DNA from: an uncultured Sphingomonadaceae bacterium
GTDB lineage: Bacteria > Pseudomonadota > Alphaproteobacteria > Sphingomonadales > Sphingomonadaceae
Assembly (NCBI GenBank): GCA_947493195.1
Contig: CANLQG010000002.1
Coordinates: forward strand, 248,001 to 312,000
Length of the DNA stretch: 64,000 nucleotides
Direction: 5' to 3'
Part shown: positions 9,502-18,883 of the stretch, one piece after another
Numbering within the stretch: position 1 is the first letter of the stretch
Layout: each line of letters starts with the position of its first letter
The notes under the pieces: model-generated
What the model saw: the letters and a program-made list of their open reading frames with translations, nothing else
Database searches by the model: none
What the model was told of the DNA's origin: nothing
Program-made: the position numbers and the translations under genes

Positions 9502-10610
9502 TGGATGAATTGCTGCAACAGGTTCGCGATGCCATTCCCGATGCATGGGAGGCCTGGTTGGTCGCGGCTCTGGCCGCAGGAATCGGTGTGCTGCTGGCCC
9601 TGCTGCTGCACCGTATCCTGTTCCGCGTGCTCAGGAAGATCGCCAACGCCAGTCATAGCGATGCCGATAACCTCGTGGTCAGGCATCTCGCACGTCCAAC
9701 CAAGTGGGCCATGGTGGCGCTGGGGATCGTGCTGGCCGCGCGAGAGGTTCCAGTGCTGGAAAGCGCGTGGGAGAAGATCGCCGGGTTCCTGATGCCCGCG
9801 CTGATCGGCTGGGTTGCGCTCGCCATCATGCGCGCGCTGGTCGCGGCTATGGAACTGCGCGCCGATATCGATGTGGAGGACAATCTCAACGCCCGCCGCA
9901 GGCGCACCCGGCTCGCCATTTTCAGCCGCATCGGCACTTTCGTGATCGTATTCATCACCATTGGCCTGATGCTGCTTTCCATCCCTGGCGTGCGCGATAT
10001 CGGGGTGACGCTGATGGCCTCTGCCGGCCTTGCCGCGCTGGCGGTAGGTGCCGCCGCGCAGCCTGCGCTGAAGGCGCTGATCGGCGGGCTTCAAATGGCG
10101 CTGACAGAGCCCATTCGTATCGACGACGTGGTCATCATCGATGGCGAATGGGGCAAGATCGAGGATATCCGCACCACCTATGTCGTGGTCCGCATCTGGG
10201 ACGAGCGGAGACTGGTCGTGCCGGTAAACAAGTTCCTGGAGGAAACCTTCCAGAACTGGACGCGCAAGGGGTCGGAACTGCTCGGCACGGTGTTCCTGCA
10301 CCTCGACCCCCTTGCCGATGTCGAGCGCCTGCGCGCCGAGTTCAAACGTCAGATCGAAGCCAATGCACTGTGGGACAGGCGCGTCAAAGCCGTGCAAGTG
10401 ACAGAAACCACGCTCGATTCAATGGAGCTTCGCCTGCTGATGAGCGCCCGCAATGCTTCGGATGCGTTCGACCTTCGCTGCCAGATCCGCGAAGGCATGC
10501 TCGCCTTCATCCGGCAGAACATGCCCGAAGCAATCGCCATGCGCCGCGTGGCTTCGGCTGCCGAAGCCATCTGGGAAGCGGGCGAGCCGGGAATGGATAC
10601 CAGCAGTTAG
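9501..10610 (+). CDS. MscS-family mechanosensitive channel
   Basis: 369 residues. Four hydrophobic segments occupy the first half (around residues 20-40, 70-95, 95-115 and 140-165). They are followed by the pore-lining TM3 region (MASAGLAALAVGAAAQPALKALIGGLQMALTEPI) and the beta domain (IRIDDVVIIDGEWGKIEDIRTTYVVV), typical of MscS. The gene starts on the last base of polA, so it is probably co-transcribed with it. It is one of three MscS homologues in the window. Role: release of solutes on hypo-osmotic shock. Confidence 0.88.
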   Translation: MDELLQQVRDAIPDAWEAWLVAALAAGIGVLLALLLHRILFRVLRKIANASHSDADNLVVRHLARPTKWAMVALGIVLAAREVPVLESAWEKIAGFLMPALIGWVALAIMRALVAAMELRADIDVEDNLNARRRRTRLAIFSRIGTFVIVFITIGLMLLSIPGVRDIGVTLMASAGLAALAVGAAAQPALKALIGGLQMALTEPIRIDDVVIIDGEWGKIEDIRTTYVVVRIWDERRLVVPVNKFLEETFQNWTRKGSELLGTVFLHLDPLADVERLRAEFKRQIEANALWDRRVKAVQVTETTLDSMELRLLMSARNASDAFDLRCQIREGMLAFIRQNMPEAIAMRRVASAAEAIWEAGEPGMDTSS

Positions 10611-10674
10611 TCTCTTTAATCGTTGAGCGAGAAACGGTGCGCCCACGGCGCGCCGCAAGGGCGAACGGCCGCCC

Positions 10675-10737
10675 CGCAGCGGGCGCAGCTTTGCTGCGCG
10701 TCTAGCGAGGATGTGAGCGCGGAGGCGCTCACACAAA
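10675..10737 (-). repeat. Post-stop dispersed hairpin element, copy 1
   Basis: Directly after the CDC48-like gene (stop at 10742) on the minus strand lies TTTG, then a perfect hairpin at 10712-10733 (stem TGTGAGCGC, loop CTCC), then TCCTCGCTAGA and a second palindrome (GCGCAGC ... GCTGCGC). The 37 nt at 10675-10711 match 61391-61426 with one substitution and one short loop difference. Related copies follow the genes ending at 61359 and 61612. It could act in termination or 3'-end stability. Confidence 0.75.
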
Positions 10738-10741
10738 CCTG

Positions 10742-13048
10742 TCAGTGCTTCGATTCCCGCGTGCTTTCCACCATGCCCTCTGTGATGAAGCCGATGGGGT
10801 TCACTTCCAGCGCGCGCTTCTTCAGTTCGCCCTTCATCTTCTTGTATTCCTCTTCCATCCTTGGCGTGACGGTGGGGCGCGAGTCCTTCAACGCTTCCTC
10901 GAAATCCGCCCTGGTCACCTTCTCGGGCGATCCCTGCGTGCGGCGGATGGCGTTCAGACCTGCGCGGCGCACCACGTCTTCCAGATCGGCACCCGTGAAG
11001 CGTTCGGCCTCGCTGGCCACGGCGGACAGGTCCACGTCGTCGGCCAGCGGCATGGCTGAGGTGTGGATCTTGAGGATGTGTTCGCGCCCGGCCTGGTCCG
11101 GCGCGCCGACATAGACAAGTTCGTCGAACCGGCCCGGACGCAGCAGCGCGGGATCGACCAACGTGGGCCTGTTGGTGGCGCCGATAACCACGATGGAAGA
11201 CATTTCCTCCATCCCGTCCATTTCCGCCAGGATCGTGTTGACGACGCGCGCCGTCACCTGCGGCTCGTTGGCAGACGATCCGCGCGCGGGCACGAGGCTG
11301 TCGATCTCGTCGATGAAGATGACACAGGGTGCCACCGCGCGGGCGCGGGCGAACATCTTGGCGATCTGCTGCTCGCTCTCGCCGTACCACTTTGAAAGCA
11401 GGTCGCTGCTCTTGATCGAGATGAAGTTGGCTTCCGCCTCTTTCGCCACGGCCTTGGCCAGCAGGGTCTTGCCGGTGCCCGGAGGGCCGTAAAGCAGGAA
11501 GCCTTTGGCCGGGCGGATGCCCAGCGATTCGAACGCACGCGGGTTCTTCAGCGGCAGTTCGACGCCTTCTTTCAGAGAAGAAATGGCCTCGTCCAGGCCA
11601 CCAAGGTCTTCCCAGCCCACGGTCGGGGCCTGCACCATCACTTCTCGCATGGCGCTCGGCTGCACACGCTTCAGCGCCTCGCGGAAGTCGTTCTTCTCAA
11701 CGCACAGTTCCTCGAGCACCTCGGCGGGTATTTCGCGTGCGTCGAGATCAAGCTTTGGCATGATCCGGCGCACCGCTTCGATGGCGGCCTCCCGCGCCAG
11801 CGCGGCGATGTCCGCACCGACGAAACCGTGGGTCGAGCGCGACAGTTCGCCAAGGTCCACCCCTTCGCCCAGTGGCATGCCACGGGTGTGGATGGAAAGG
11901 ATTTCGCGCCTGCCGCTTTCATCGGGAACGCCGATCACGATCTCGCGGTCGAAGCGGCCCGGACGGCGCAATGCTTCATCGATGGCGTCGGGACGGTTGG
12001 TGGCGGCGATCACCACGAGGTTGGAGCGGGCCTGCAGTCCGTCCATCAGCGTCAGCAACTGGGCAACGAGACGCTTCTCCGCCTCTCCCTGCACACGCTC
12101 CCGCTTGGGTGCGATGGAATCGACCTCGTCGATGAAGACGATAGCTGGCTGGCTGCGTTCTGCTTCCTCGAACACCTCGCGCAGGCGCTTTTCGGATTCG
12201 CCATAGGCGCTGCCCATGATCTCGGGCCCGTTGATGGTGAAGAACTCGGCATCCGATTCGTTCGCCACGGCCTGTGCCAGCCGGGTCTTGCCGGTTCCGG
12301 GCGGGCCGTGGAGCAGCACGCCTTTGGGCGGATCCACGCCGAGGCGGGTGAACAATTCGGGATAGCGCAGCGGCAGTTCTACCATCTCGCGCAGGGCCTT
12401 GATGGTCTCGTCCATGCCGCCGACATCGTCGTAGTTGATGAGGCCGCGCGCATCGCGCGGTTCCTCGAACTCGGTGCGCAGTTCCACCTCGGTATTCTCG
12501 TCGATGTGAACGAAGCCCTTGGGGCTGGTGGAGACGACCTGCAGGCGGATTTGCGTCAAGGCATAAGCGGGCGCATTGAACATGCGGCGCACCTCGGGCG
12601 GGACGTTCTGCACCGGTTGCTGGCCATGCGTGGCGACCAGATCGCCGGTGGTCAGCGGTTGCTTGAAAAATACCTTCTTCAGCGCCTCGCTGGGGCCATG
12701 CAGGCGCATTTCACGGCGCGCGGGAGCGAAAACGACACGGGTGGCGGGCTTGGTCGCGGCGCGCCGCACGATCACGTGCTCGCCGCTGGACGTTTCGGCA
12801 TTGCCGCGCTGCAGCCCGTCGAGGCGGATGACATCGAGCGCCTCGTCCTCGTCATAGCTGGGTACGGCAACGGCCAGGGTGGATCGCTTGCCTTCGATCT
12901 CCACCGCATCGCCTTCGGTAATGCCCAGTTTCTGGAAGGCCGTGCGCGGCATGCGTACAACGCCCCTGCCCGATTCTTCCTGCCGGGCGGCGGCGACCTG
13001 CAGCCTCACCGTTCCCTCTTCAACTTTCGCTGTGTCCGCTTCGGCCAT
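10742..13048 (-). CDS. CDC48/p97-family AAA ATPase (two AAA modules)
   Basis: 768 residues from ATG 13048 (an in-frame GTG lies at 13075). The N-terminal CDC48 double-psi barrel domain (about 10-190; [22 protein letters not shown] broken into [11 protein letters not shown] and [10 protein letters not shown]) precedes two AAA modules. Each has Walker A GPPGTGKT and Walker B ([18 protein letters not shown]) plus arginine-finger segments ([18 protein letters not shown]). The family unfolds or remodels protein complexes with ATP. It ends 8 nt before a repeat hairpin. Partner proteins are not evident from the neighbours. Confidence 0.9.
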   Translation of the reverse strand: MAEADTAKVEEGTVRLQVAAARQEESGRGVVRMPRTAFQKLGITEGDAVEIEGKRSTLAVAVPSYDEDEALDVIRLDGLQRGNAETSSGEHVIVRRAATKPATRVVFAPARREMRLHGPSEALKKVFFKQPLTTGDLVATHGQQPVQNVPPEVRRMFNAPAYALTQIRLQVVSTSPKGFVHIDENTEVELRTEFEEPRDARGLINYDDVGGMDETIKALREMVELPLRYPELFTRLGVDPPKGVLLHGPPGTGKTRLAQAVANESDAEFFTINGPEIMGSAYGESEKRLREVFEEAERSQPAIVFIDEVDSIAPKRERVQGEAEKRLVAQLLTLMDGLQARSNLVVIAATNRPDAIDEALRRPGRFDREIVIGVPDESGRREILSIHTRGMPLGEGVDLGELSRSTHGFVGADIAALAREAAIEAVRRIMPKLDLDAREIPAEVLEELCVEKNDFREALKRVQPSAMREVMVQAPTVGWEDLGGLDEAISSLKEGVELPLKNPRAFESLGIRPAKGFLLYGPPGTGKTLLAKAVAKEAEANFISIKSSDLLSKWYGESEQQIAKMFARARAVAPCVIFIDEIDSLVPARGSSANEPQVTARVVNTILAEMDGMEEMSSIVVIGATNRPTLVDPALLRPGRFDELVYVGAPDQAGREHILKIHTSAMPLADDVDLSAVASEAERFTGADLEDVVRRAGLNAIRRTQGSPEKVTRADFEEALKDSRPTVTPRMEEEYKKMKGELKKRALEVNPIGFITEGMVESTRESKH

Positions 13049-13525
13049 GGCTGCTCTCGTCCTCTCGGTATTCACCTACGCTGCGGACCTAGGAAGCGCC
13101 CGCCCGTATTGCAAACCTGCCAGCGGCGGAATCGTGCCGGAAAGGTGCCTACGCGAAGGCCACGCATCCGAAGGACAAAAAAAGGCCCGGTCGTTGCCGA
13201 CCGGGCCTTGGAAGTTTTGGGAGAGGATGCCTGAAAGGCAGGGAGAGATATGTTCGAATCCGCCTCATCTCGCAAGTGCGAAAAGAGCATCGAGTGTTGC
13301 ACATCACGCAACACAGGAGTTTATCGCCTGAAATCTGACGATTTTAGTACTGACATACGAGTCAACGAGAGCGAAATTGAATGGTGATTCACTTTTCTGG
13401 GCAGCGATTCTTGTGCGCCGCACTATAGGCCCCCTAGGCTGGTGACAGAGCCCGCGTGTATCTCTAATGCCTGCGGGAAGTCTCAACGACACCAATCCAA
13501 CCGATCGTTCGCAGAGGAAGCCGCC
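13049..13525. other. Intergenic region between CDC48-like gene and scoA
   Basis: 477 bp with no convincing gene. It holds a strong hairpin at 13182-13209. It also contains the sequence AGTTTTGGGAGAGGATGCC (13213-13231), matched at 18 of 19 positions in the leader of ppa (30967-30985). On the plus strand a 45-codon frame starts at 13250 after GGGAGAG, but its translation has no recognisable feature. Promoters for the divergent CDC48-like gene and scoA must lie here; I cannot place them with confidence. Confidence 0.5.
13182..13209 (-). terminator. Strong hairpin with T-run on the minus strand; possible end of a small RNA
   Basis: A perfect 12-bp stem (AAGGCCCGGTCG with CGACCGGGCCTT, loop of 4) is followed on the minus strand by seven T residues, the shape of a Rho-independent terminator. 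No minus-strand protein gene precedes it within 300 bp, so it may end a small RNA made from about 13210-13430, whose 3' part would contain C-rich stretches (CTCTCCC, CATCCTCTCCC). On the plus strand the T-run is poor. Confidence 0.6.
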
Positions 13526-14245
13526 ATGCAGAAACTCTACCCCTCAGCCGAAGCCGCTCTCGAAGGCGTGCTGCGTGATGACATGCTGATCGCCAGCGGC
13601 GGTTTTGGCCTGTGCGGAATTCCCGAACGCCTGCTGAAGGCCATTCAGGATTCGGGCGTGAAGAACCTAACCTTCGCCAGCAACAATGCCGGCATCGACA
13701 ACGAAGGCATCGGCATGCTCCTGCGCTCCAAGCAGGTGAAGAAGATGATCTCCAGCTACGTGGGGGAGAACAAAGAGTTCGAGCGGCAATATCTTTCCGG
13801 CGAACTGGAAGTGGAATTCTGCCCGCAAGGCACGCTGGCCGAACGTTTGCGTGCCGGCGGCGCCGGCATTCCCGGCTTCTACACCAAGACGGGCGTCGGA
13901 ACGCAGGTGGCAGAAGGCAAGGAAGTGAAGCAGTTCGACACCGGCGAGGGGCCGGAGGCCTACATCCTCGAAAAGGGTATCTTCGCGGACCTTTCGATCA
14001 TCAAGGCCTGGAAGGCGGACGAAACCGGCAACCTGATGTTCCGCAAGACCGCGCGCAATTTCAACCAGCCTGCCGCAACCTGCGGCAAGATCTGCGTGGC
14101 CGAAGTAGAAGAGGTGGTGCCCGCAGGCGCGCTCGATCCCGACTGCATCCACCTGCCCGGCGTATTTATCAACCGTATGGTGGTGGGTGCACCCTACGAC
14201 AAGAAAATCGAATTCGTGACGACGCGCCAACGCGAATCGGCTTGA
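13526..14245 (+). CDS. scoA: 3-oxoacid CoA-transferase subunit A
   Basis: 239 residues from ATG 13526 with GAGGAAG upstream. It shows the subunit A pattern: DMLIASGGFGLCGIPERLL near the start, GAGIPGFYTKTGVGTQVAEGK broken by GIPGFYTKTG in the centre, and GNLMFRKTARNFNQP. With subunit B it moves CoA from succinyl-CoA to acetoacetate, linking ketone bodies or PHB to the TCA cycle. Subunit B is not adjacent: a lipoprotein gene of 441 codons lies between them, which is unusual. Confidence 0.93.
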   Translation: MQKLYPSAEAALEGVLRDDMLIASGGFGLCGIPERLLKAIQDSGVKNLTFASNNAGIDNEGIGMLLRSKQVKKMISSYVGENKEFERQYLSGELEVEFCPQGTLAERLRAGGAGIPGFYTKTGVGTQVAEGKEVKQFDTGEGPEAYILEKGIFADLSIIKAWKADETGNLMFRKTARNFNQPAATCGKICVAEVEEVVPAGALDPDCIHLPGVFINRMVVGAPYDKKIEFVTTRQRESA

Positions 14246-14345
14246 ACGGCAGCGGGCCGGGTAGCGCGATACAAGCGGAAAAGTCTCGACATGCGCCGTG
14301 CAAGCAATACCACTGGCCTCGACATGCTACAGGAAGATCAACCCG

Positions 14346-15668
14346 ATGAACTATCGTAACCTCTTGTTGCTCGGCCTTTCCTCCATCGCGCTGCAGGGCT
14401 GCATTGCTGCCGCGGCGATCCCCATTGTCGCAAGCGGCGGGGCATTCGTGCGTGACGGTGTTTCCGACGATGCACGCGCCAGCGCGCGCGAACAAGCCGC
14501 CGTGGCTACCCCGCCGGTTTCCGTTCCTGCGCCAACGCCGACACCTTCGCCGCCTCCTGCACTTGCGGCAGCGCAGCCTGCCATGCCCGTCGCGCCTTCG
14601 CCAACCCCGGCACCGAGGTCAGGTCTGGCCAACCGCTCCACCGAACCCGTTGTCGTCGCGACACTGGACGATAACCGTCTGACTGCTGCTTCGCCCGCGA
14701 CGCCGGAACCTGCGACGAATGCCGCGCCGACAGAGATCGCCCCGCCGCAGATGGCGGAAGAGCCCGCTTCGTCCGTGCCGGAGCGCGCAGCCACCACCAG
14801 GCTTGCCGATGTCGGCTTGCCGCCGGAGCCTGCCGCGCAGCAACTCCAACCCGAAACCCGGTTGGCCACCACACCGCCGGCGGCGCAAGCGCCCGTCGCA
14901 GCCAGCGATGCACAGGAAGCCGCCGAATCTGCGGAAGCGAGCATGGCAGCGGCCCGGCCTGTCGAGCCTGAAGAGCCTGCGGCCCTGGCCGCGGCTCAGC
15001 CCCGCCCCGCGGTGCCTGCACAGGAATCGGGCGCGCTGGTTTCCACGCCGCCTGCCGCGCGGCCTGCAATCGAACCGCCGGTCGCTTCCAGCAGCAGCCC
15101 TGCAGTATCAAGCGAGGCGGCTGCGGCGGGATACGGTCTGCTCCGCAACTACACCCTGCGCACGCTCGGCGGCGGCCTTCCCCTCCCCTCGGCCATGCTC
15201 GCCGATCCCACCAGCCTGCAGCCGATCCGGCGCGATTGCCAAGGCAACAGCCCGACCGTCGTAATCGACCTCGATCCTGCCGGCGGTGTCGTGCCGATTG
15301 CCGGACCCCTGGCGCTCAACAACGAGCTGGCCCGTATTCTAGCCGACCTGCGCCTGCGTGACGTGCAGATAGCCTGGGTCACCGATCGCGGACCGATCGA
15401 CGCGCGTGCGGTGCGCGACCGGCTGGTTGCCTCCGGCCTGGATCCGCAGTCGCAGGATTCGCTGTATGTCGAACGCTATCCGGGCGAGACCAAGCAGGCC
15501 CGCCGCGCCGCGCTGGCGCAGACGCAATGCGTCATTGCGCTGGCAGGCGACGAGCGTTCCGACTTTGACGACCTTTACAACTTCATCATCGACGAGGGCG
15601 ATGCCCGGAATCTCGAATTGCTGCTCGGCAACGGCTGGTTCCTGATCGAAAATCCCGTCGGCGGATAA
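14346..15668 (+). CDS. Lipoprotein with Pro/Ala-rich linker and HAD-like acid phosphatase domain
   Basis: 441 residues. [19 protein letters not shown] is a lipoprotein signal with Cys at the cleavage site. Residues about 45-275 are low-complexity Pro/Ala/Glu, like an extended linker across the periplasm. The C-terminal 160 residues carry HAD-type motifs in order: DLD ([10 protein letters not shown]), Thr of WVTDRG, Lys of GETKQARR, and acidic [10 protein letters not shown]. That suggests a phosphatase-like domain, similar to acid phosphatase lipoproteins. It lies 100 bp after scoA and 34 bp before scoB on the same strand. Confidence 0.7.
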   Translation: MNYRNLLLLGLSSIALQGCIAAAAIPIVASGGAFVRDGVSDDARASAREQAAVATPPVSVPAPTPTPSPPPALAAAQPAMPVAPSPTPAPRSGLANRSTEPVVVATLDDNRLTAASPATPEPATNAAPTEIAPPQMAEEPASSVPERAATTRLADVGLPPEPAAQQLQPETRLATTPPAAQAPVAASDAQEAAESAEASMAAARPVEPEEPAALAAAQPRPAVPAQESGALVSTPPAARPAIEPPVASSSSPAVSSEAAAAGYGLLRNYTLRTLGGGLPLPSAMLADPTSLQPIRRDCQGNSPTVVIDLDPAGGVVPIAGPLALNNELARILADLRLRDVQIAWVTDRGPIDARAVRDRLVASGLDPQSQDSLYVERYPGETKQARRAALAQTQCVIALAGDERSDFDDLYNFIIDEGDARNLELLLGNGWFLIENPVGG

Positions 15669-15702
15669 ACCCGCCACCTTCCCCCCAAGGAGACACGTTT
15701 TT

Positions 15703-16347
15703 ATGCCCTGGACCCGCGACGAAATGGCCGCCCGCGCTGCGAACGAGCTGGAGGACGGCTACTACGTCAATCTCGGCATCGGCATTCCCACGCTGGTGGC
15801 GAACCACATTCCCGAAGGGATGCAGGTGACGCTGCAGAGCGAGAACGGCATGCTGGGTATCGGCCCGTTCCCCTACGAGGGTGAGGAGGACGCGGACCTC
15901 ATCAACGCCGGCAAGCAGACCATCAGCGAATTGCCGCACTCCGCCTATTTCGACAGCGCCACCAGCTTCTCCATGATCCGCGGCGGCCATATCGACCTGA
16001 CCGTACTGGGTGCGATGGAAGTGGCCGGGAACGGCGACATCGCCAACTGGATGATCCCGGGCAAGATGGTGAAAGGCATGGGCGGCGCAATGGACCTTGT
16101 CGCGGGCGTGAAGAAGATCATCGTCGTGATGGAGCACACCAGCAAGCACGACGATCCCAAGTTCATTCCGGAGTGCACCCTGCCGCTGACCGGCACCAAC
16201 GTGGTCGACATGATCATCACCGACCTCGCGGTGTTCCAGCGCCCCGATCACGACAGCCCGTTCAGGCTGGTGGAACTGGCACCGGGCGTGACGGCGGAAG
16301 AAGTGGCGGAGAAGACCACCGCGCCATACGAGGTTGCCCTGTCATGA
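15703..16347 (+). CDS. scoB: 3-oxoacid CoA-transferase subunit B
   Basis: 214 residues, the usual length. Key segments are [36 protein letters not shown] (the SENG motif with the catalytic Glu that forms the CoA thioester) and [14 protein letters not shown]. It pairs with scoA upstream. AAGGAG lies 9 nt before the ATG. The stop overlaps the glutathione peroxidase start by 4 bp (ATGA), so those two are coupled. Confidence 0.94.
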   Translation: MPWTRDEMAARAANELEDGYYVNLGIGIPTLVANHIPEGMQVTLQSENGMLGIGPFPYEGEEDADLINAGKQTISELPHSAYFDSATSFSMIRGGHIDLTVLGAMEVAGNGDIANWMIPGKMVKGMGGAMDLVAGVKKIIVVMEHTSKHDDPKFIPECTLPLTGTNVVDMIITDLAVFQRPDHDSPFRLVELAPGVTAEEVAEKTTAPYEVALS

Positions 16348-16892
16348 GCACACTGCCCGAAACGATCGAACTCAGCCGTATCAACGGGCAATCCGAAACG
16401 CTGGGCGACCATCGGGGCAATGTGCTGCTGGTCGTCAACACCGCCTCGCAGTGCGGCCTGACGCCGCAATATGCGGGGCTGGAAGAACTGCAGCGCCGCT
16501 ATGCGGACCGTGGGTTCGAAGTGCTGGGTTTCCCGTCCAACGATTTTGGCAACCAGGAGCCGGGCACCGAGGAGGAGATCGCTTCCTTCTGCGAGGTGAA
16601 CTACCAAACCAGCTTTCCGCTGTTCGCGAAGACGCCCGTGACAGGCACAAACAAGCATCCGCTCTACGCCGCGCTGACGCAGGCGAAGCCGGAAAAGACC
16701 GGCCCCGCCGAGGAAATGCGTGCCCGCTTTCGCGAACACGGGATGACGCCGAACGAAGATCCCGAAGTGCTGTGGAATTTCGAGAAATTCCTCGTCGGCC
16801 GCGATGGCGAGGTTCTTGCCCGCTTTGCGCCCGCCACTGCGCCCGACGATCCGGCCCTGCTGGAAGCAATAGAAGCCGCCCTGGAACACTGA
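16344..16892 (+). CDS. Glutathione peroxidase family thiol peroxidase
   Basis: 182 residues. The family signatures are [18 protein letters not shown] (catalytic Cys in place of Sec) and [14 protein letters not shown], with [18 protein letters not shown] near the C-terminus. The protein reduces peroxides with thioredoxin or glutathione. Start ATG overlaps the scoB stop. A glutathione S-transferase-like gene follows 7 bp later, suggesting a small redox operon. Confidence 0.92.
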   Translation: MSTLPETIELSRINGQSETLGDHRGNVLLVVNTASQCGLTPQYAGLEELQRRYADRGFEVLGFPSNDFGNQEPGTEEEIASFCEVNYQTSFPLFAKTPVTGTNKHPLYAALTQAKPEKTGPAEEMRARFREHGMTPNEDPEVLWNFEKFLVGRDGEVLARFAPATAPDDPALLEAIEAALEH

Positions 16893-16899
16893 GCGGGTT

Positions 16900-17583
16900 G
16901 TGACTTACACCCTCGTCACGGCCAACCGGAACTATTCCAGCTGGTCGCTGCGCCCGTGGGTGCTGATGAAGGCTCTTGGCATTTCCTTCATTGACCGGAT
17001 CGAGCCTTTCGCTGCGGCGGTGAATTACGACGCGTTCCGCGCTTTCTCCCCCACCGGGCAGGTGCCCGTCCTGCTGGACAGCGCGCGCACCGTATGGGAC
17101 TCGCTCGGCATCGTCCTGTACCTTGCCGAACGCCACGATGGGGTGTGGCCGCAGGACGAGGGCGCCCGCGCCTTCGCCATGTGCGGTGTTGCCGAGATGC
17201 ACGGCGGTTTTTCGGCGCTCAGGAACCAGTGCCCGATGAATGTCGGCGTACGTGTGAGGATGTCAGCTCACGACGCGGCGTTGGCGAAGGATGTCGCCCG
17301 GCTGCGTGAACTGCTCGAAGAAGGGCTTGGGCGCTTCGGTGGGCCCTGGCTGGCCGGACCGGAATTCACTGCACTCGATGCCTTCTTCGCACCGGTTGCA
17401 TTCCGCGTGCGTACGCACGGGCTGGACGTGGGACGCGCTCAGGCCTGGGTCGATCACGTGCTCGCCCACCCTGCCATGCGGCAGTGGGAGGAAGAGGCGC
17501 TGGCAGAAACCTGGCGCGAGGAAAGCCACGAGGCGGAAGTGGGCGCCAGCGGTGATATCGTGGATGATTTCCGGCGCGGCTAG
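16900..17583 (+). CDS. Glutathione S-transferase family protein
   Basis: 227 residues starting at GTG 16900. The N-terminal thioredoxin-fold half has NRNYSSWSLRPWVLMKALG, with the Ser typical of bacterial GSTs of this subgroup, and SPTGQVPVLLDSARTVWDSLGI split around the conserved cis-Pro (TGQVPVL). The C-terminal half is helical (FGGPWLAGPEFTALDAFFAP). The substrate is unknown. It directly follows the peroxidase gene. Confidence 0.85.
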   Translation: MTYTLVTANRNYSSWSLRPWVLMKALGISFIDRIEPFAAAVNYDAFRAFSPTGQVPVLLDSARTVWDSLGIVLYLAERHDGVWPQDEGARAFAMCGVAEMHGGFSALRNQCPMNVGVRVRMSAHDAALAKDVARLRELLEEGLGRFGGPWLAGPEFTALDAFFAPVAFRVRTHGLDVGRAQAWVDHVLAHPAMRQWEEEALAETWREESHEAEVGASGDIVDDFRRG

Positions 17584-17723
17584 TCTGGTGCTACCGGCAC
17601 ACCGCCTGGGACGTTGCCCGGATCGTAGCGGTTCTTCGCATATTGCAGGCGCGGGAGATGGGGCCGAACCATCCCTCATTCCGGCGACGCCAGGATGGCT
17701 GTTGACTAGTTCGCCTGGACTGC

Positions 17724-17745
17724 TATTTCTGAAATTACAGAAATA
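17724..17745. promoter_or_regulatory. Palindromic operator upstream of GbsR/MarR-type regulator
   Basis: A perfect inverted repeat, TATTTCTG then 6 nt (AAATTA) then CAGAAATA, centred 32 bp before the GTG start of the regulator gene. The same palindrome with a different spacer recurs at 18365-18384. Two copies flanking the regulator gene are what an autoregulated MarR/GbsR-type repressor would use. Confidence 0.65.
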
Positions 17746-17766
17746 CACGAATGCGAGTCGAGAATC

Positions 17767-18315
17767 GTGAAAGTCACCGATATCCCCGAAGCCGAAGCAT
17801 TTATCCTCCACTGGGGAGAGATGGGTTCGCACTGGGGGGTGAACCGCTCGGTCAGCCAGGTCCACGCGCTGCTCTATCTCAGCGACAGGCCTCTCCATGC
17901 AGAGGAAATCTGCGATACGCTGGGCCTCGCCCGCTCCAATGTATCGACCGCGCTCAAAGAGCTGCAAGGCTATTCCATTGTCCGCCGCCAGCACGTGACC
18001 GGCGACCGGCGCGATCACTTCGTGGCCGAGACGGACCTGTGGGAAATGTTGATGCGCATCAGCGTGGAGCGCAAGAAGCGCGAGATCGACCCCACGCTGC
18101 TGGTGCTTGCGGACCTTTCCGCGAAGCTCGAAGGCCGCGACGACGTGCCCGCGCACATTCGTGAGCGGATCGAGCGGATGCACACGTTCATGGGGACGCT
18201 CACCGGCTGGTTCGACGATGTGCGCAAGCTGCCCAAGGGCACGCTGGTCTCGCTGATGAAGCTGGGCGGCAAGGTCGCCCGCTTCATCCCGACCCGCAAC
18301 CAGCGCGGAAGCTAG
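17767..18315 (+). CDS. GbsR/MarR-family transcriptional regulator
   Basis: 182 residues starting at GTG. The winged-helix domain (about 25-90) includes VSQVHALLYLSDRPLHAEEI, CDTLGLARSNVSTALKELQ and the wing RRQHVTGDRRDHFVAE. The C-terminal part is helical and fits dimerisation. GbsR-type proteins are repressors of osmolyte or membrane-related genes; the ligand here is unknown. A palindrome lies just upstream, and a second one sits after the gene, at the start of a membrane protein gene. Confidence 0.85.
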   Translation: MKVTDIPEAEAFILHWGEMGSHWGVNRSVSQVHALLYLSDRPLHAEEICDTLGLARSNVSTALKELQGYSIVRRQHVTGDRRDHFVAETDLWEMLMRISVERKKREIDPTLLVLADLSAKLEGRDDVPAHIRERIERMHTFMGTLTGWFDDVRKLPKGTLVSLMKLGGKVARFIPTRNQRGS

Positions 18316-18338
18316 GCCGGAGGATCGCACGAATAGCC

Positions 18339-18869
18339 ATGAACAGCCATAAGTTCCTGAACGTATTTCTGTTGTTACAGAAATTACTGCCCGAAGCGCG
18401 GCTGGGTTATTTCCTTGCGATCTGGCGCGCCACTATCCGGGGTGGACTCGTTGCGGCCCTGCCATACCTGTTCGTAACAATTCCGATCGGGCTCCTCATG
18501 CTGATTTTCAATCCGGTCAACGCCATTGCTATCGCACTGCTTCCACTGGTGTTTTCGTTGGCGGGCGCGGTGATCTTGCTGTTCGCAATCCTTCTGCCGC
18601 TCGGAGCGGTCCTGGCGCGGATCGAACTCGATACGGTCCCGGTCTTCGCGCTCGCCGGTACAATCGGCGGTATGTGTGTAGCCGTCGTCATGTTCTGCAT
18701 CCTTGGAGCGAGCGCCGTCGATGCGCTCCTCAACGCTGTCGTCGGCGGCATAGCCGGTACGGTAACCGGCGCGTCGTGGGGTCGGTCCCGCCAATCATTC
18801 GGGGCGCGAACTCCCGCAGCAACGGGGTCGCGGCAAAAGCCAAACCCGATACACGAACTTATTTACTAA
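18339..18869 (+). CDS. Predicted membrane protein of unknown function
   Basis: 176 residues with four likely transmembrane segments (around 32-52, 57-85, 92-110, 112-130), rich in Ala, Ile, Leu and Val. I recognise no family. The regulator palindrome at 18365-18384 lies inside the first 16 codons, so either the operator is within the coding sequence or translation starts later (a TTG is in frame at 18372). The C-terminal 25 residues are basic and polar. Confidence 0.6.
   Translation: MNSHKFLNVFLLLQKLLPEARLGYFLAIWRATIRGGLVAALPYLFVTIPIGLLMLIFNPVNAIAIALLPLVFSLAGAVILLFAILLPLGAVLARIELDTVPVFALAGTIGGMCVAVVMFCILGASAVDALLNAVVGGIAGTVTGASWGRSRQSFGARTPAATGSRQKPNPIHELIY
18365..18384. promoter_or_regulatory. 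Second copy of the regulator palindrome
   Basis: ATTTCTG, 6 nt (TTGTTA), CAGAAAT: both half-sites and the inner TTA are identical to the palindrome at 17725-17744. It lies 50 bp after the regulator stop and within the annotated 5' end of the membrane protein gene, suggesting that this gene and perhaps the next one are in the same regulon. Confidence 0.6.
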
Positions 18870-18883
18870 GCAGGAGAAGCACG

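Noticed and set aside
13253-13262. tRNA T-loop (GTTCGAATCC)
   Set aside because: No matching stems or anticodon arm around it; chance occurrence.
13250-13387. Plus-strand 45-codon gene starting MFESASSRKCEK after a GGGAGAG sequence
   Set aside because: No recognisable family, atypical composition for the genome, and the region is better explained as intergenic with a minus-strand terminator.
14351-15111. Long minus-strand frames opposite the lipoprotein linker
   Set aside because: They arise from the GC-rich Pro/Ala-coding linker and have no domain; the plus-strand gene has signal, linker and domain.
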